Shown one piece after another: positions 17,205-25,740 of a DNA stretch of 64,000 bases. The first letter of the stretch is position 1; each line of letters starts with the position of its first letter. A model generated the notes under the pieces. It was given only the letters and a program-made list of their open reading frames with translations. It was not told the DNA's origin and ran no database searches. The translations under genes were made by a program, and so were the position numbers. This DNA is from Chryseobacterium formosense (lineage in GTDB: Bacteria > Bacteroidota > Bacteroidia > Flavobacteriales > Weeksellaceae): the NCBI RefSeq assembly GCF_900116415.1, contig NZ_FPAP01000005.1, forward strand, positions 186,001 to 250,000, given 5' to 3'.

Positions 17205-17906
17205 CTATTCAGCGACATTCAACTGAATTTCTATGTCTTTGTTTATTTTTTTCAGCGAAGAATATTTTGCATCGCAAACGGACGTCGTCACCACATAATC
17301 GCCTTTTTCAATCAAAACAAAATTATCTCCTTTTGCAGGAACATCGAGATTATAATATTTTTTACCGCTGATTTTTACGATAAGTCGGCATTTTGAAAGG
17401 TTTTTGATGTTAACGTACGCTTCATTATTATTCGGGTCATTACTAAAAAGATGAGTAAGCAACGAGGCTGTCTTTTTTGCCTGCTCACTCGGCTCCGATT
17501 TTTTGCTTGAACTTCCCATTGATGCATATGTTACGGTACGTTCCGGCGTTGCTGCTTTTGCAGTGGATGCCAAATCTTTACCTTTATTCAGCTCGTTATT
17601 GCTGACAATTTTCTCAATTTTGTCTTTACTGATTGGTTTTATGGTCGGTTTGGCTTCAATAGAATTATCTGCCATAATGATGGTGACCAATTTTCTTTTA
17701 AGATCATTATTTTTTTCGTGTCCGGGGTTTTGCTTGATAAAACCCGCGATAATTCTTGGTTCTGAGCTTGCCATAGCTTCTTCCAATGTATAAATAATGA
17801 CTACTTCTTTTTCTGCGACAGCTTTAGTCGCCTTGGCTTTTTTCTTCTTCTGAGCAAAGCCTATACTGAAAACGAAAAGGAATATGATTAGGAATATTTT
17901 TTTCAT
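17205..17906 (-). CDS. Secreted protein of the two-cysteine (DUF6759-like) family, copy 1
   Basis: A 233-residue protein with a Sec signal peptide (about residues 1-19, ending GFAQ). After a helical segment (LEEAMASSEPRIIAGFIKQNP) and a charged linker, residues 146-228 form a domain shared with the products of 33188, 34835 and 35372. The shared pattern is N-x-SxC, a strand pair ending SGKKYYNL, VPAKGDNF, KGDY and VCDAKYSS. Two cysteines (173 and 211) are conserved in all four and could form a disulfide. From memory this resembles the Pfam family DUF6759, not checked. Function unknown. It is the only copy outside the tsf-35372 block and is on the opposite strand. Confidence 0.8.
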   Translation of the reverse strand: MKKIFLIIFLFVFSIGFAQKKKKAKATKAVAEKEVVIIYTLEEAMASSEPRIIAGFIKQNPGHEKNNDLKRKLVTIIMADNSIEAKPTIKPISKDKIEKIVSNNELNKGKDLASTAKAATPERTVTYASMGSSSKKSEPSEQAKKTASLLTHLFSNDPNNNEAYVNIKNLSKCRLIVKISGKKYYNLDVPAKGDNFVLIEKGDYVVTTSVCDAKYSSLKKINKDIEIQLNVAE

Positions 17907-17985
17907 GTAGATAAAACCTTTTAAAAAATTATTAAATAAATACTATAACGTTAAAAGTCATTTTTTAGTTTATCATTAAAATCAT

Positions 17986-17993
17986 TATCTTTG
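17986..17993 (+). promoter_or_regulatory. -7 promoter box of tsf
   Basis: TATCTTTG matches TAnnTTTG. The leader to the ATG at 18056 is about 55 nt and almost pure A+T. It gives tsf its own promoter, which matters because tsf is not behind rpsB here. Confidence 0.65.
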
Positions 17994-18055
17994 CACTGCT
18001 TAAAAATAAACTATTAAAGTTAATAATAATTTTAAATAAAAAAATAATAAATATT

Positions 18056-18880
18056 ATGTCTTATACACCAGCTGCTGCAGACGTAGCAAAATTAAGAAAC
18101 CAAACAGGTGCAGGTATGATGGACTGCAAGAAAGCTCTAGTTGAAGCAGAAGGAGACTTCGAAAAAGCAGTTGATATCCTTAGAAAAAAAGGACAGAAAG
18201 TTGCAGCTAACAGAGCAGACAGAGAATCTTCTGAGGGGGCTGTAATCGCAAGAGTAAATGAAGATAACACTTTAGGTGTTGTAATTTCTCTAAACTGTGA
18301 GACTGACTTCGTTGCTAAAAACGAGGCGTTCATCGAGCTTGCTTACGAATTGGCTGAAATGGCTATTTTCGCTGCTACTAAAGAAGAATTATTGGCTACA
18401 GATTTCCACGGAATGACTGTTGCTGAGAAATTGATCGAGCAAACAGGTGTTATCGGTGAAAAAATCGAGATCGGTGCATTCGAAAGAATCGAAGGGCCAT
18501 TCTTAGGAGCTTACATCCACGCTGGAAACAAAATCGCTGCTATCACTTCACTTTCTGCAAAAGTAGATGGTGCTGACGAAGCTGCTAAATCTGTATCTAT
18601 GCAGGCTGCTGCAATGAACCCGATCGCTCTTGACGAAACCAGAGTTTCTCAGGAAACTATCGATAAAGAATTAGAAATCGAAAGACATAAACTTACTGAA
18701 GAAGGTAAGCCTGCAAACATTATCGACAATATCCTGAAAGGTAAAATGCAGAGATTCTACAAAGACAATACTTTGGTACACCAGGATTTCATTAAAGACA
18801 GCTCTATTTCAGTTGCTGATTATGTGAAGTCTGTAAACGGAGATCTTAAAGTAACTGGATTTATCAGAGTGAGCTTGTAA
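18056..18880 (+). CDS. tsf: Elongation factor Ts
   Basis: A 274-residue EF-Ts, the nucleotide exchange factor for EF-Tu. The UBA-like N-terminus has LRNQTGAGMMDCKKAL, and the core contains VVISLNCETDFVAKNEAF. The length is normal for Bacteroidota. In most bacteria tsf lies directly after rpsB. Here rpsB is 17 kb away on the other strand, and tsf stands alone with its own promoter box and terminator. Confidence 0.97.
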   Translation: MSYTPAAADVAKLRNQTGAGMMDCKKALVEAEGDFEKAVDILRKKGQKVAANRADRESSEGAVIARVNEDNTLGVVISLNCETDFVAKNEAFIELAYELAEMAIFAATKEELLATDFHGMTVAEKLIEQTGVIGEKIEIGAFERIEGPFLGAYIHAGNKIAAITSLSAKVDGADEAAKSVSMQAAAMNPIALDETRVSQETIDKELEIERHKLTEEGKPANIIDNILKGKMQRFYKDNTLVHQDFIKDSSISVADYVKSVNGDLKVTGFIRVSL

Positions 18881-18901
18881 TCTTTTAGATTTTAAAATAT
18901 T

Positions 18902-18936
18902 AATCCCGGTGAATTTTTCATCGGGATTTTTTTGTG
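18902..18936 (+). terminator. Intrinsic terminator after tsf
   Basis: AATCCCGGTGAA pairs with TTCATCGGGATT (one wobble), followed by seven T. Confidence 0.85.
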
Positions 18937-19050
18937 GAATAGCGCAATTACAATATTAATACTATATGAAGTTTATTTTAAATTATTGAAATTTTATTAA
19001 ATTATAATTAAATGTTAAAAATATTGCATAAAAAATTGATTATTAATACC

Positions 19051-19058
19051 TAAATTTG
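19051..19058 (+). promoter_or_regulatory. -7 promoter box of the first giant T9SS protein
   Basis: TAAATTTG, 19 bp before the ATG at 19078. A TTG at 19024-19026 is a possible -33 element with a slightly long 24-bp spacer. Confidence 0.5.
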
Positions 19059-19077
19059 TCGCCCCTAAAACTGAGGC

Positions 19078-22000
19078 ATGAAAAGACTTCTACTAATTAT
19101 TTGTACATTTTGGTGCTTAATCCTTAATGCTCAACTTGATAATGAACACTGGTTTGCACCGATGTCGGCTAAAGCCGGAACAAACGGACTTGAAGGATAT
19201 TTATATTTATCTACTGACGAAAACGTTCCGTTTTCTGTACAGATCTTCAACAACAATACTTTGTACACAACCGTTCAGGTAAGCAAAAACAATCCTGCTC
19301 AGGTTATTATACCCAATAATTTTTTAATTGCATCCTCTCAATCTCAATTGTTTACACCAAACAATATGGGATTAAATGTAAAAGGAACAAAAAAATTCTT
19401 TGCCAACTACCGATTTGCCATGCAAAACCATGCGGAAATTTTAACCTCAAAGGGTGCTGCAGGTTTAGGTACTACATTTTATGCAGGGGTTGCTCCTATT
19501 TCAGGATCTGAAGATCACATGAATGCAACCATCGGAGTAACTGCTACTGAAGACAATACAGTCGTAACAATTTCGGGTTATAATCCTGGAATTACTTTTT
19601 CCGACGGGGTTTCTTCACCTACAAGAACTTTTACCCTTAATAAAGGAAAATCTTACATTCTGGATGTGGTAAGCTCATGGTCGAACATCAACAAAAACGG
19701 ATTAGTAGGAGCGAAAATTGTTGCAACAAAAGCAATTTCTGTCACTAATGGAAACTTTAATGCAGCATATACTTCTCTGAATCTTACCAACAATGATATT
19801 CTGATGGATCAGGCTGTACCTGTAGACCGTTTAGGAAAAGACTTTGTGGTGGTAAAAGGCAACGGAACGGTAACTTCCCAGATGGAAACCGCTTTGATTA
19901 TCGCTACAGAAAACAACACTCAGATAACTTTTAACGGGTCAGGAGCTACAACAACGCTTAACGAAGGACAATATTACATTGTACCGAGCGCAAGATATCA
20001 GCATCAGGGAAATGGCCATTACAATATGAATATTTCTTCAACGAAAAACATTTATGTATATCAATTATTGTCCGGTGCCACTAACGGAAATGAGTATGCT
20101 TCTGGAGGAATGAATTTCATACCGCCTTTAAGCTGTTTCATGCCAAGTAAGATTGATGAGATAGGTTATATTAACCAGATCGGGGGTCAGAATTTCGCCA
20201 CAAGATTAAATATCATTACTCAAGCGGGAGCAACAGTAACTTTGAACGGAACAAACATTGCGGCTGCAAACGGCCCTTATCCCGTAACAGGAAATCCGAA
20301 CTGGGTAAGCTACTCTATTCAGAATGTTACAGGAAACGTTACTTTGAATTCTACAAAAGCAATGACTGCAGGGATTGCAGCTGGAAGTGGCGCTGTAGGA
20401 TATGGCGGTTATTTTGCAGGGTTTTCATCAGTTCCGGCAATTACAAAAACAGGTGACTGCTATGCCGGAATTCGACTTCAGGTAGACAACAATTATGATG
20501 GCTATCAATGGTTTCTGAACGGTGTAGCGATAACTGGAGCGACCACCTATTTTATCAACCCCGAGTTGTACGGAGCCGGAGCTTATACTTGTTCTGTAAC
20601 AAAAAATAATTGTGAAACCAAGTTAACTACGGTTTATAATTACACTTTGTGTCCGCCGATTTCTACAACAACTTATACAATCGGATCTTGTAATACAAAA
20701 GTAATAACACCAGTTTTTACCAGTTCTACACAAACTATTGTTCCGTCGCTTACCACAATAATTTCTCAGCCAACTTCTGGTACTGCGACCGTAAACCCGA
20801 CAAACGGACAGATTACCTACACACCAAACCCAACAACGGTAAACACAACAGATACATTTATCTATTATATTCAGGGTAACGGAAATCCTTTTGCATTTGA
20901 ATACTTTAAGATTATTATTAATACAGATGTTCTTCAGGCAAACAATGCTTCACTAAGTTCATGTAGCAATGCTTCAGGAAACGGAACTTACGATCTGACT
21001 ACCGCAAATATTACTTCAGCAACAGGAACTACGATTACTTATTTTACCAATTCGAATTTAACCGGCCAAATACCTTTACCTACAAATTATACAGGGCCTA
21101 CAGGAATTATTTATGCCAATATTACTTCCGCTTATGGATGTACAAAAGTTGCTCAAATCACTTTAACGGTTACTCCATCCCCGAACATCAATACTTCAAA
21201 CTACAATGCTGTTCTTTGTGATGATAATTTTGACGGAATCATTAATGTAAATTTTAATACGGTAACTCCTCAGATTGTAGCAAATTCAGGAAGCTTTACG
21301 GTAAGATATTATTTAAATCAGACTGACGCCAATGCAGGAAACGGCAACACGCTTCCAGTAAACTGGACTTACACAGCAAACACAACAGTCTATGTAAGAG
21401 TTGACGGTTCAAGCTCTGTATGCCCTTCGTCTTTCGGACAGATCGATTTCAAAATTGGTAATAAAATAACTTTATTAACCACAAATGTTACAACCGAAAT
21501 TTGTGACAATGATTTAAATGGTTCTCAGAATGTTAATTTAAACGACTATAAGAACCAATTTACTACAGATCCATCGGTGACATTGACTTTTCACTCAACA
21601 TTAGCTGATGCTCAGGCTGGAATAAATACATTAGCTCCAAGCCAGACAATTACTTCACCTAAAACTTTCTACATAAGATTTACAAGTGGAAATGGCTGTC
21701 CGAATACTGCTACCTTAATTATTAGTTTAAAATCTCCTAAAAAATCTGATATTCTTAGAGACCAGATTATTTGTTCAGATGACAAAGCAGTTTTAAATGC
21801 AGGTGACGGGTTTACATCTTATTTATGGAGCACTGGTGCAACAACATCTACGATTACGGTCGGTGTAGGAACTTATTTTGTAGATCTTGAATTCAACGGT
21901 TGTGTTTACAGACAAACCGTAAATGTAACTGCAGCACAAGCTCCTACAATTACAAGTATTGTGGTAACGGGAACTACTGCTACGATAAATGTTTCAGGAG

Positions 22001-22419
22001 GCACAGCTCCTTATCAGTATTCTCTGAACGGATCCGACTATCAGAATTCAAACGTATTTTCCGGACTTACAAGAGGGCCTCACAAAGTATATGTGATCGG
22101 AAGAGATGGATGTCTTCCAGTCATTAAAGATTTCTTAATTTTAAATTTGATCAATACCATAACACCAAATGGTGACGGAAGAAATGATGTTTTAGATTAT
22201 TCTGATTTAAAGATTAAAGATCAGGTAAATATCGAAGTAGCAGATCGCTATGGCGCAACAGTTTACAAATCTTCGAACAACAATTATAAATGGGATGGTA
22301 AACCCGGCGGAAGAAGTCTGCCAACAGGCACATATTGGTATATTATCAGATGGGTTGAGCCTGATACAAAATTACCAGTTTCACATTCTGGATGGCTATT
22401 AATTAAAAATAGAGAATAA
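19078..22419 (+). CDS. Giant secreted IgGFc-like / T9SS type B protein, copy 1
   Basis: A 1113-residue exported protein. Signal peptide about 1-19 (ending LNAQ). Residues about 20-455 resemble the IgGFc-binding N-terminal domain, with HWFAPM, ATEDNTVV, IVATKAISVTNGNFN, DILMDQAVP, FNGSG and VYQLLSG motifs. An Ig-like domain follows (about 460-525, QWFLNGVAI), then a VNPTNGQITYTPN module and CHU-type repeats (about 620-870). A second Ig-like pair (WSTGATT at about 917) precedes the C-terminal 90 residues, ITPNGDGRND to GWLLIKNRE, which match the gliding-motility/T9SS type B sorting domain (TIGR04131). It is therefore probably secreted by the type IX system and held at the surface. First of four tandem paralogues, closest to copy 4. 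Confidence 0.88.
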   Translation: MKRLLLIICTFWCLILNAQLDNEHWFAPMSAKAGTNGLEGYLYLSTDENVPFSVQIFNNNTLYTTVQVSKNNPAQVIIPNNFLIASSQSQLFTPNNMGLNVKGTKKFFANYRFAMQNHAEILTSKGAAGLGTTFYAGVAPISGSEDHMNATIGVTATEDNTVVTISGYNPGITFSDGVSSPTRTFTLNKGKSYILDVVSSWSNINKNGLVGAKIVATKAISVTNGNFNAAYTSLNLTNNDILMDQAVPVDRLGKDFVVVKGNGTVTSQMETALIIATENNTQITFNGSGATTTLNEGQYYIVPSARYQHQGNGHYNMNISSTKNIYVYQLLSGATNGNEYASGGMNFIPPLSCFMPSKIDEIGYINQIGGQNFATRLNIITQAGATVTLNGTNIAAANGPYPVTGNPNWVSYSIQNVTGNVTLNSTKAMTAGIAAGSGAVGYGGYFAGFSSVPAITKTGDCYAGIRLQVDNNYDGYQWFLNGVAITGATTYFINPELYGAGAYTCSVTKNNCETKLTTVYNYTLCPPISTTTYTIGSCNTKVITPVFTSSTQTIVPSLTTIISQPTSGTATVNPTNGQITYTPNPTTVNTTDTFIYYIQGNGNPFAFEYFKIIINTDVLQANNASLSSCSNASGNGTYDLTTANITSATGTTITYFTNSNLTGQIPLPTNYTGPTGIIYANITSAYGCTKVAQITLTVTPSPNINTSNYNAVLCDDNFDGIINVNFNTVTPQIVANSGSFTVRYYLNQTDANAGNGNTLPVNWTYTANTTVYVRVDGSSSVCPSSFGQIDFKIGNKITLLTTNVTTEICDNDLNGSQNVNLNDYKNQFTTDPSVTLTFHSTLADAQAGINTLAPSQTITSPKTFYIRFTSGNGCPNTATLIISLKSPKKSDILRDQIICSDDKAVLNAGDGFTSYLWSTGATTSTITVGVGTYFVDLEFNGCVYRQTVNVTAAQAPTITSIVVTGTTATINVSGGTAPYQYSLNGSDYQNSNVFSGLTRGPHKVYVIGRDGCLPVIKDFLILNLINTITPNGDGRNDVLDYSDLKIKDQVNIEVADRYGATVYKSSNNNYKWDGKPGGRSLPTGTYWYIIRWVEPDTKLPVSHSGWLLIKNRE

Positions 22420-22467
22420 ATATTACAATTTATTTAAGATTTATTAACAATATATTAAATTTTATTT

Positions 22468-22475
22468 TAATTTTG
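22468..22475 (+). promoter_or_regulatory. -7 box and conserved leader of T9SS protein copy 2
   Basis: TAATTTTG, 23 bp before the ATG at 22499. The leader after it contains AAATCCTAATTCTA at 22479-22492, which recurs at the same place before copy 3 (25722-25735), so promoter and leader were copied with the gene. Confidence 0.65.
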
Positions 22476-22498
22476 TAGAAATCCTAATTCTATAATTT

Positions 22499-25400
22499 AT
22501 GAAAAGATTTCTACTGAGCTTAGTATTAGTTTTTCTGACATTCGGTTCTCTTTTTGCACAAAGAGATACCGATCATTGGATTGCTCCCTTCTATGCATCT
22601 TCTTCTACCACCCAGTCTGTTTATCTGTCTACAGATTCTGTAACGCCTTTTGATGTTACAATTACCAGTAACAGTTCAACAGCTCCTGGAAATGTATTAG
22701 GAGTTGTTTCCATCAGCAAAGGAAATCCGCAAGTATTTACGGTTCCTTCAGCCAATGTTTCCGTAAATACTGCAGCAAATGCATTTAATGTAATTAATCG
22801 AGGCCTTTATCTTAAGGGGATCAAACCATTTTTTTGCACCTTAAGGTTGGTAAGCGGTACTGCACACGCGGAAATCTTAACCAGTAAAGGAAAAGCAGGT
22901 ACAGGAAAAGAATTTTTTGTGGTGGCTACACCATCTACTGCCACTTCTAGTAATTTCACGGCAGGGGTAATGGCGACTGAAGACAATACGGTCGTTACAA
23001 CTGCTTGGAATGCACCAGTTACATTTATAGGTGGTGCTCCTACAACGACAACCAATACTTTCACTTTAAATAAAGGAGAGTCTTTTGTATATGCGGGTAT
23101 AGGCAATTCGAACATCAATAACTTTATTGGTGCAAAGATTGTAGCAAGCAAACCAATTGTATTAACCAACGGAAATGTGAATGGTAATTTCGGGAATGTG
23201 ACAAGTGGAGGATCCGATATTATTTTAGACCAATCAGTACCGGTAGAAAGATTAGGAAGTACCTTCGCTATGGTAAGATCGCGATCTTCTTCCGCAGATA
23301 TGGAAGGAGGTATTATTGTCGCTACAGAAAACAATACTCAGGTATTTCTGAACGGATCAGGTATTTCTGTTGCAACGCTTAATCAAGGTCAAATGTACAG
23401 AATATCAGGAAACGATTATGTAGCACAGGGTACATCCGGACATTTTAATATGCTTGTTACCACTTCTAAAAATGTGTATTTATATCAATTGGTATCTATC
23501 TTAAATCAGAATGAAACAGGTGGATTCAATTACATTCCGCCTTTGAACTGTTTCCTTCCTAGAAAAATTGACGAATTACCAAAGGTTGACGAAATGCCTA
23601 CAGGAGCTGGTGGAGCAAGTGTTGTACCGATGAACACACAGAATATCAAATTAAACATCATTACAGAGGCGGGAGCTACCGTTACATACAGTGTTAACGG
23701 AGGACCTGCTACGACACCTACTGCTGCTCAAGGTCCGTACACTCTCAATGGAAGTACAGCCTGGGTAACCTACGGATTGGAAAATATGTCGGGAACGATA
23801 ACCATCCAATCTAATAAAGCTGTAACAGCGGGTATTAATGGAGGATATAGCACATCAGGTTATGGAGGATACTTTGCAGGATTCTCTTCTGTTCCGGTAA
23901 TTGCCAAGCAGACAGGAGAATGTATTCCGGGAATCATTCTGGAGGTAGACGACAGCTACGATACCTATCAGTGGTTTTTAAATAACGCTCCAATTGCAGG
24001 AGCTACCAGCCACACGATAACGCCAACGGTTGCAGGTAACTATACTGTAAGAGTAACAATGGGAAGCTGCCCTCCGGTGACAACTCCTATTTACAAAGTA
24101 TTTACTTGTTTAGGACAAACAACACAGAATATAAACATCTGTGGTACAAAAGCTATTGTACCTACTTTTACAAATTCTACGCAAACACCTGTACCAAGTA
24201 CAGTATCAATTATCACTCAGCCTACAAACGGAACAGCAACCCTTAATCCTTCAACAGGAGTAATTACTTATGTTCCTAATGCTGGATACTTAGGACCAGA
24301 TAAAATTGTATTTAAATTTTGCGGAAATGCCACTGAATTTGTAGACTGTGAGCAAGTAACACTTAACCTTAATGTGGTTCCTTTCGTACTTACGGACAGA
24401 ACAATTAAAGCTTGTCAGTATGCAGGAAAAGGATATTTTGATTTAACAACAGCAAACGTTACAGACAACGCAATTCCGACAACCAAAAAATTCTATCCTA
24501 CTTTAGCTGATCTTAATGCAAATACAAATCAGATCACAGATCCTACCAATTATTTCTCAGGATTGGGATCAGTATATGTAAGAGTTCTTACAGCAGAAGG
24601 ATGTGTTGGAAATGCTAAAATAACTTTAGACTTCCATCCTACTCCGGTGGTATACGAAGCTACCCTGACAGAATGTTTCTTGGAAAACAATGAAACTAAA
24701 GCTCTGTTTAACCTTACTACGGCGAACGTAACTACAGAATCTCCTATTACTCAAGAGTTCTATCCTACATTTACCGATGCAAGTAACGGAACCAATAAAA
24801 TTCTGGGTGTAGATACTTATATTTCAGGAAACGGTGTTGTATATACTAGAGTATTTAATGCGAACGGATGTTATGCCATTGCTAAAATCAACTTAAAAGT
24901 GACTCCACCTAAGAGATCACCATTGTTGGTAGACAAATATATTTGTATTGATGACAGAACAACATTAGATGCAGGACCTGGTTATCAATCTTACCGTTGG
25001 AGCACAGGCGCAACTACACAATCTATACAGCAAGTACCGGTAGGAGAATACTGGGTAATACTTCAGGATTCGGGATGTCCTGTGAAACAATTTGTAAGTG
25101 TAAAGAAAGCACAGGATCCGGTAATCACTTCAATTGAAATCTCAAACAACACGGCGACCGTAATAGTAACCGGCGGAATTGCACCATACGAATTTGCTGT
25201 TGACGGAACAACAACATGGCAAGATTCGAATGTATTCACAAATCTATCAAGAGGGCAGCATACATTCTATGTAAGAGATTCTTTCGGATGTACGCCTATT
25301 TCTGTAGAGGTTACAGTACCGAATTTGGTAAATGCAATAACTCCGAACGGTGATAATGTAAACGACTATGTAGATTATAGAGAATTAGCATACAAAGAAA

Positions 25401-25603
25401 ATCTTACCTTCGTTATCTATGACAGATATGGTAATAAGATTTTCACTGGTGATAAGCTTAATAACTTCAGATGGGACGGAACTCAATCCAATAAAAAAGT
25501 TGTTACCGGCACATACTGGTATCACATTACATGGAATGAGCCGGATTTAACCAAAACTCCAATCAAATACACCGGATGGATTTTAGTGAAGAACAGAGAA
25601 TAA
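22499..25603 (+). CDS. Giant secreted IgGFc-like / T9SS type B protein, copy 2
   Basis: A 1034-residue protein with the same plan as copy 1: signal peptide about 1-20 (SLFAQ), an IgGFc-binding-like domain starting RDTDHWIAPFY, an Ig-like domain (CIPGIILEVDDSYDTYQWF), and a Gly/Thr-rich VNPSTGVITYVPN-type module. Two CHU-type units of about 85 residues follow (each with FDLTTANVT or FNLTTANVT, a YPT strand and GxVYxRV). Next come the WSTGATT Ig-like pair and the T9SS type B C-terminal domain (about 945-1034, ITPNGDNVND to GWILVKNRE). It is much closer to copy 3 than to copies 1 and 4. Surface location by type IX secretion is inferred from the C-terminal domain. Confidence 0.88.
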   Translation: MKRFLLSLVLVFLTFGSLFAQRDTDHWIAPFYASSSTTQSVYLSTDSVTPFDVTITSNSSTAPGNVLGVVSISKGNPQVFTVPSANVSVNTAANAFNVINRGLYLKGIKPFFCTLRLVSGTAHAEILTSKGKAGTGKEFFVVATPSTATSSNFTAGVMATEDNTVVTTAWNAPVTFIGGAPTTTTNTFTLNKGESFVYAGIGNSNINNFIGAKIVASKPIVLTNGNVNGNFGNVTSGGSDIILDQSVPVERLGSTFAMVRSRSSSADMEGGIIVATENNTQVFLNGSGISVATLNQGQMYRISGNDYVAQGTSGHFNMLVTTSKNVYLYQLVSILNQNETGGFNYIPPLNCFLPRKIDELPKVDEMPTGAGGASVVPMNTQNIKLNIITEAGATVTYSVNGGPATTPTAAQGPYTLNGSTAWVTYGLENMSGTITIQSNKAVTAGINGGYSTSGYGGYFAGFSSVPVIAKQTGECIPGIILEVDDSYDTYQWFLNNAPIAGATSHTITPTVAGNYTVRVTMGSCPPVTTPIYKVFTCLGQTTQNINICGTKAIVPTFTNSTQTPVPSTVSIITQPTNGTATLNPSTGVITYVPNAGYLGPDKIVFKFCGNATEFVDCEQVTLNLNVVPFVLTDRTIKACQYAGKGYFDLTTANVTDNAIPTTKKFYPTLADLNANTNQITDPTNYFSGLGSVYVRVLTAEGCVGNAKITLDFHPTPVVYEATLTECFLENNETKALFNLTTANVTTESPITQEFYPTFTDASNGTNKILGVDTYISGNGVVYTRVFNANGCYAIAKINLKVTPPKRSPLLVDKYICIDDRTTLDAGPGYQSYRWSTGATTQSIQQVPVGEYWVILQDSGCPVKQFVSVKKAQDPVITSIEISNNTATVIVTGGIAPYEFAVDGTTTWQDSNVFTNLSRGQHTFYVRDSFGCTPISVEVTVPNLVNAITPNGDNVNDYVDYRELAYKENLTFVIYDRYGNKIFTGDKLNNFRWDGTQSNKKVVTGTYWYHITWNEPDLTKTPIKYTGWILVKNRE

Positions 25604-25625
25604 GAAAAAAATAATAGTAAATATG

Positions 25626-25653
25626 AGCCACAACTTAAATGTTGTGGCTTTTT
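25626..25653 (+). terminator. Intrinsic terminator after T9SS protein copy 2
   Basis: AGCCACAAC (25626-25634) and GTTGTGGCT (25641-25649) form a perfect 9-bp stem with a 6-nt loop and a T-run. Copies 2 and 3 are therefore separate transcripts. Confidence 0.92.
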
Positions 25654-25710
25654 GTTAATTATTTTTTAATTTTTTTTCATATTTTTTATAATACATTTAA
25701 ATTATTCTAT

Positions 25711-25718
25711 TATTTTTG
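25711..25718 (+). promoter_or_regulatory. -7 box and conserved leader of T9SS protein copy 3
   Basis: TATTTTTG, 22 bp before the ATG at 25741, followed by AAATCCTAATTCTA at 25722-25735, the same leader block as in copy 2. It excludes the upstream in-frame codon at 25639 as the start, since that lies in the terminator of copy 2. Confidence 0.65.
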
Positions 25719-25740
25719 TACAAATCCTAATTCTACGCTT

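Noticed and set aside
22807..23334. Minus-strand reading frame inside the second T9SS gene (similar ones in copies 3 and 4)
   Set aside because: The paralogous genes show similar antisense frames because their coding sequence is similar; no start context or function is visible.
25639..25740. Upstream extension of the third T9SS protein
   Set aside because: It starts in the terminator of copy 2 and crosses the promoter; the signal peptide begins exactly at the ATG at 25741.
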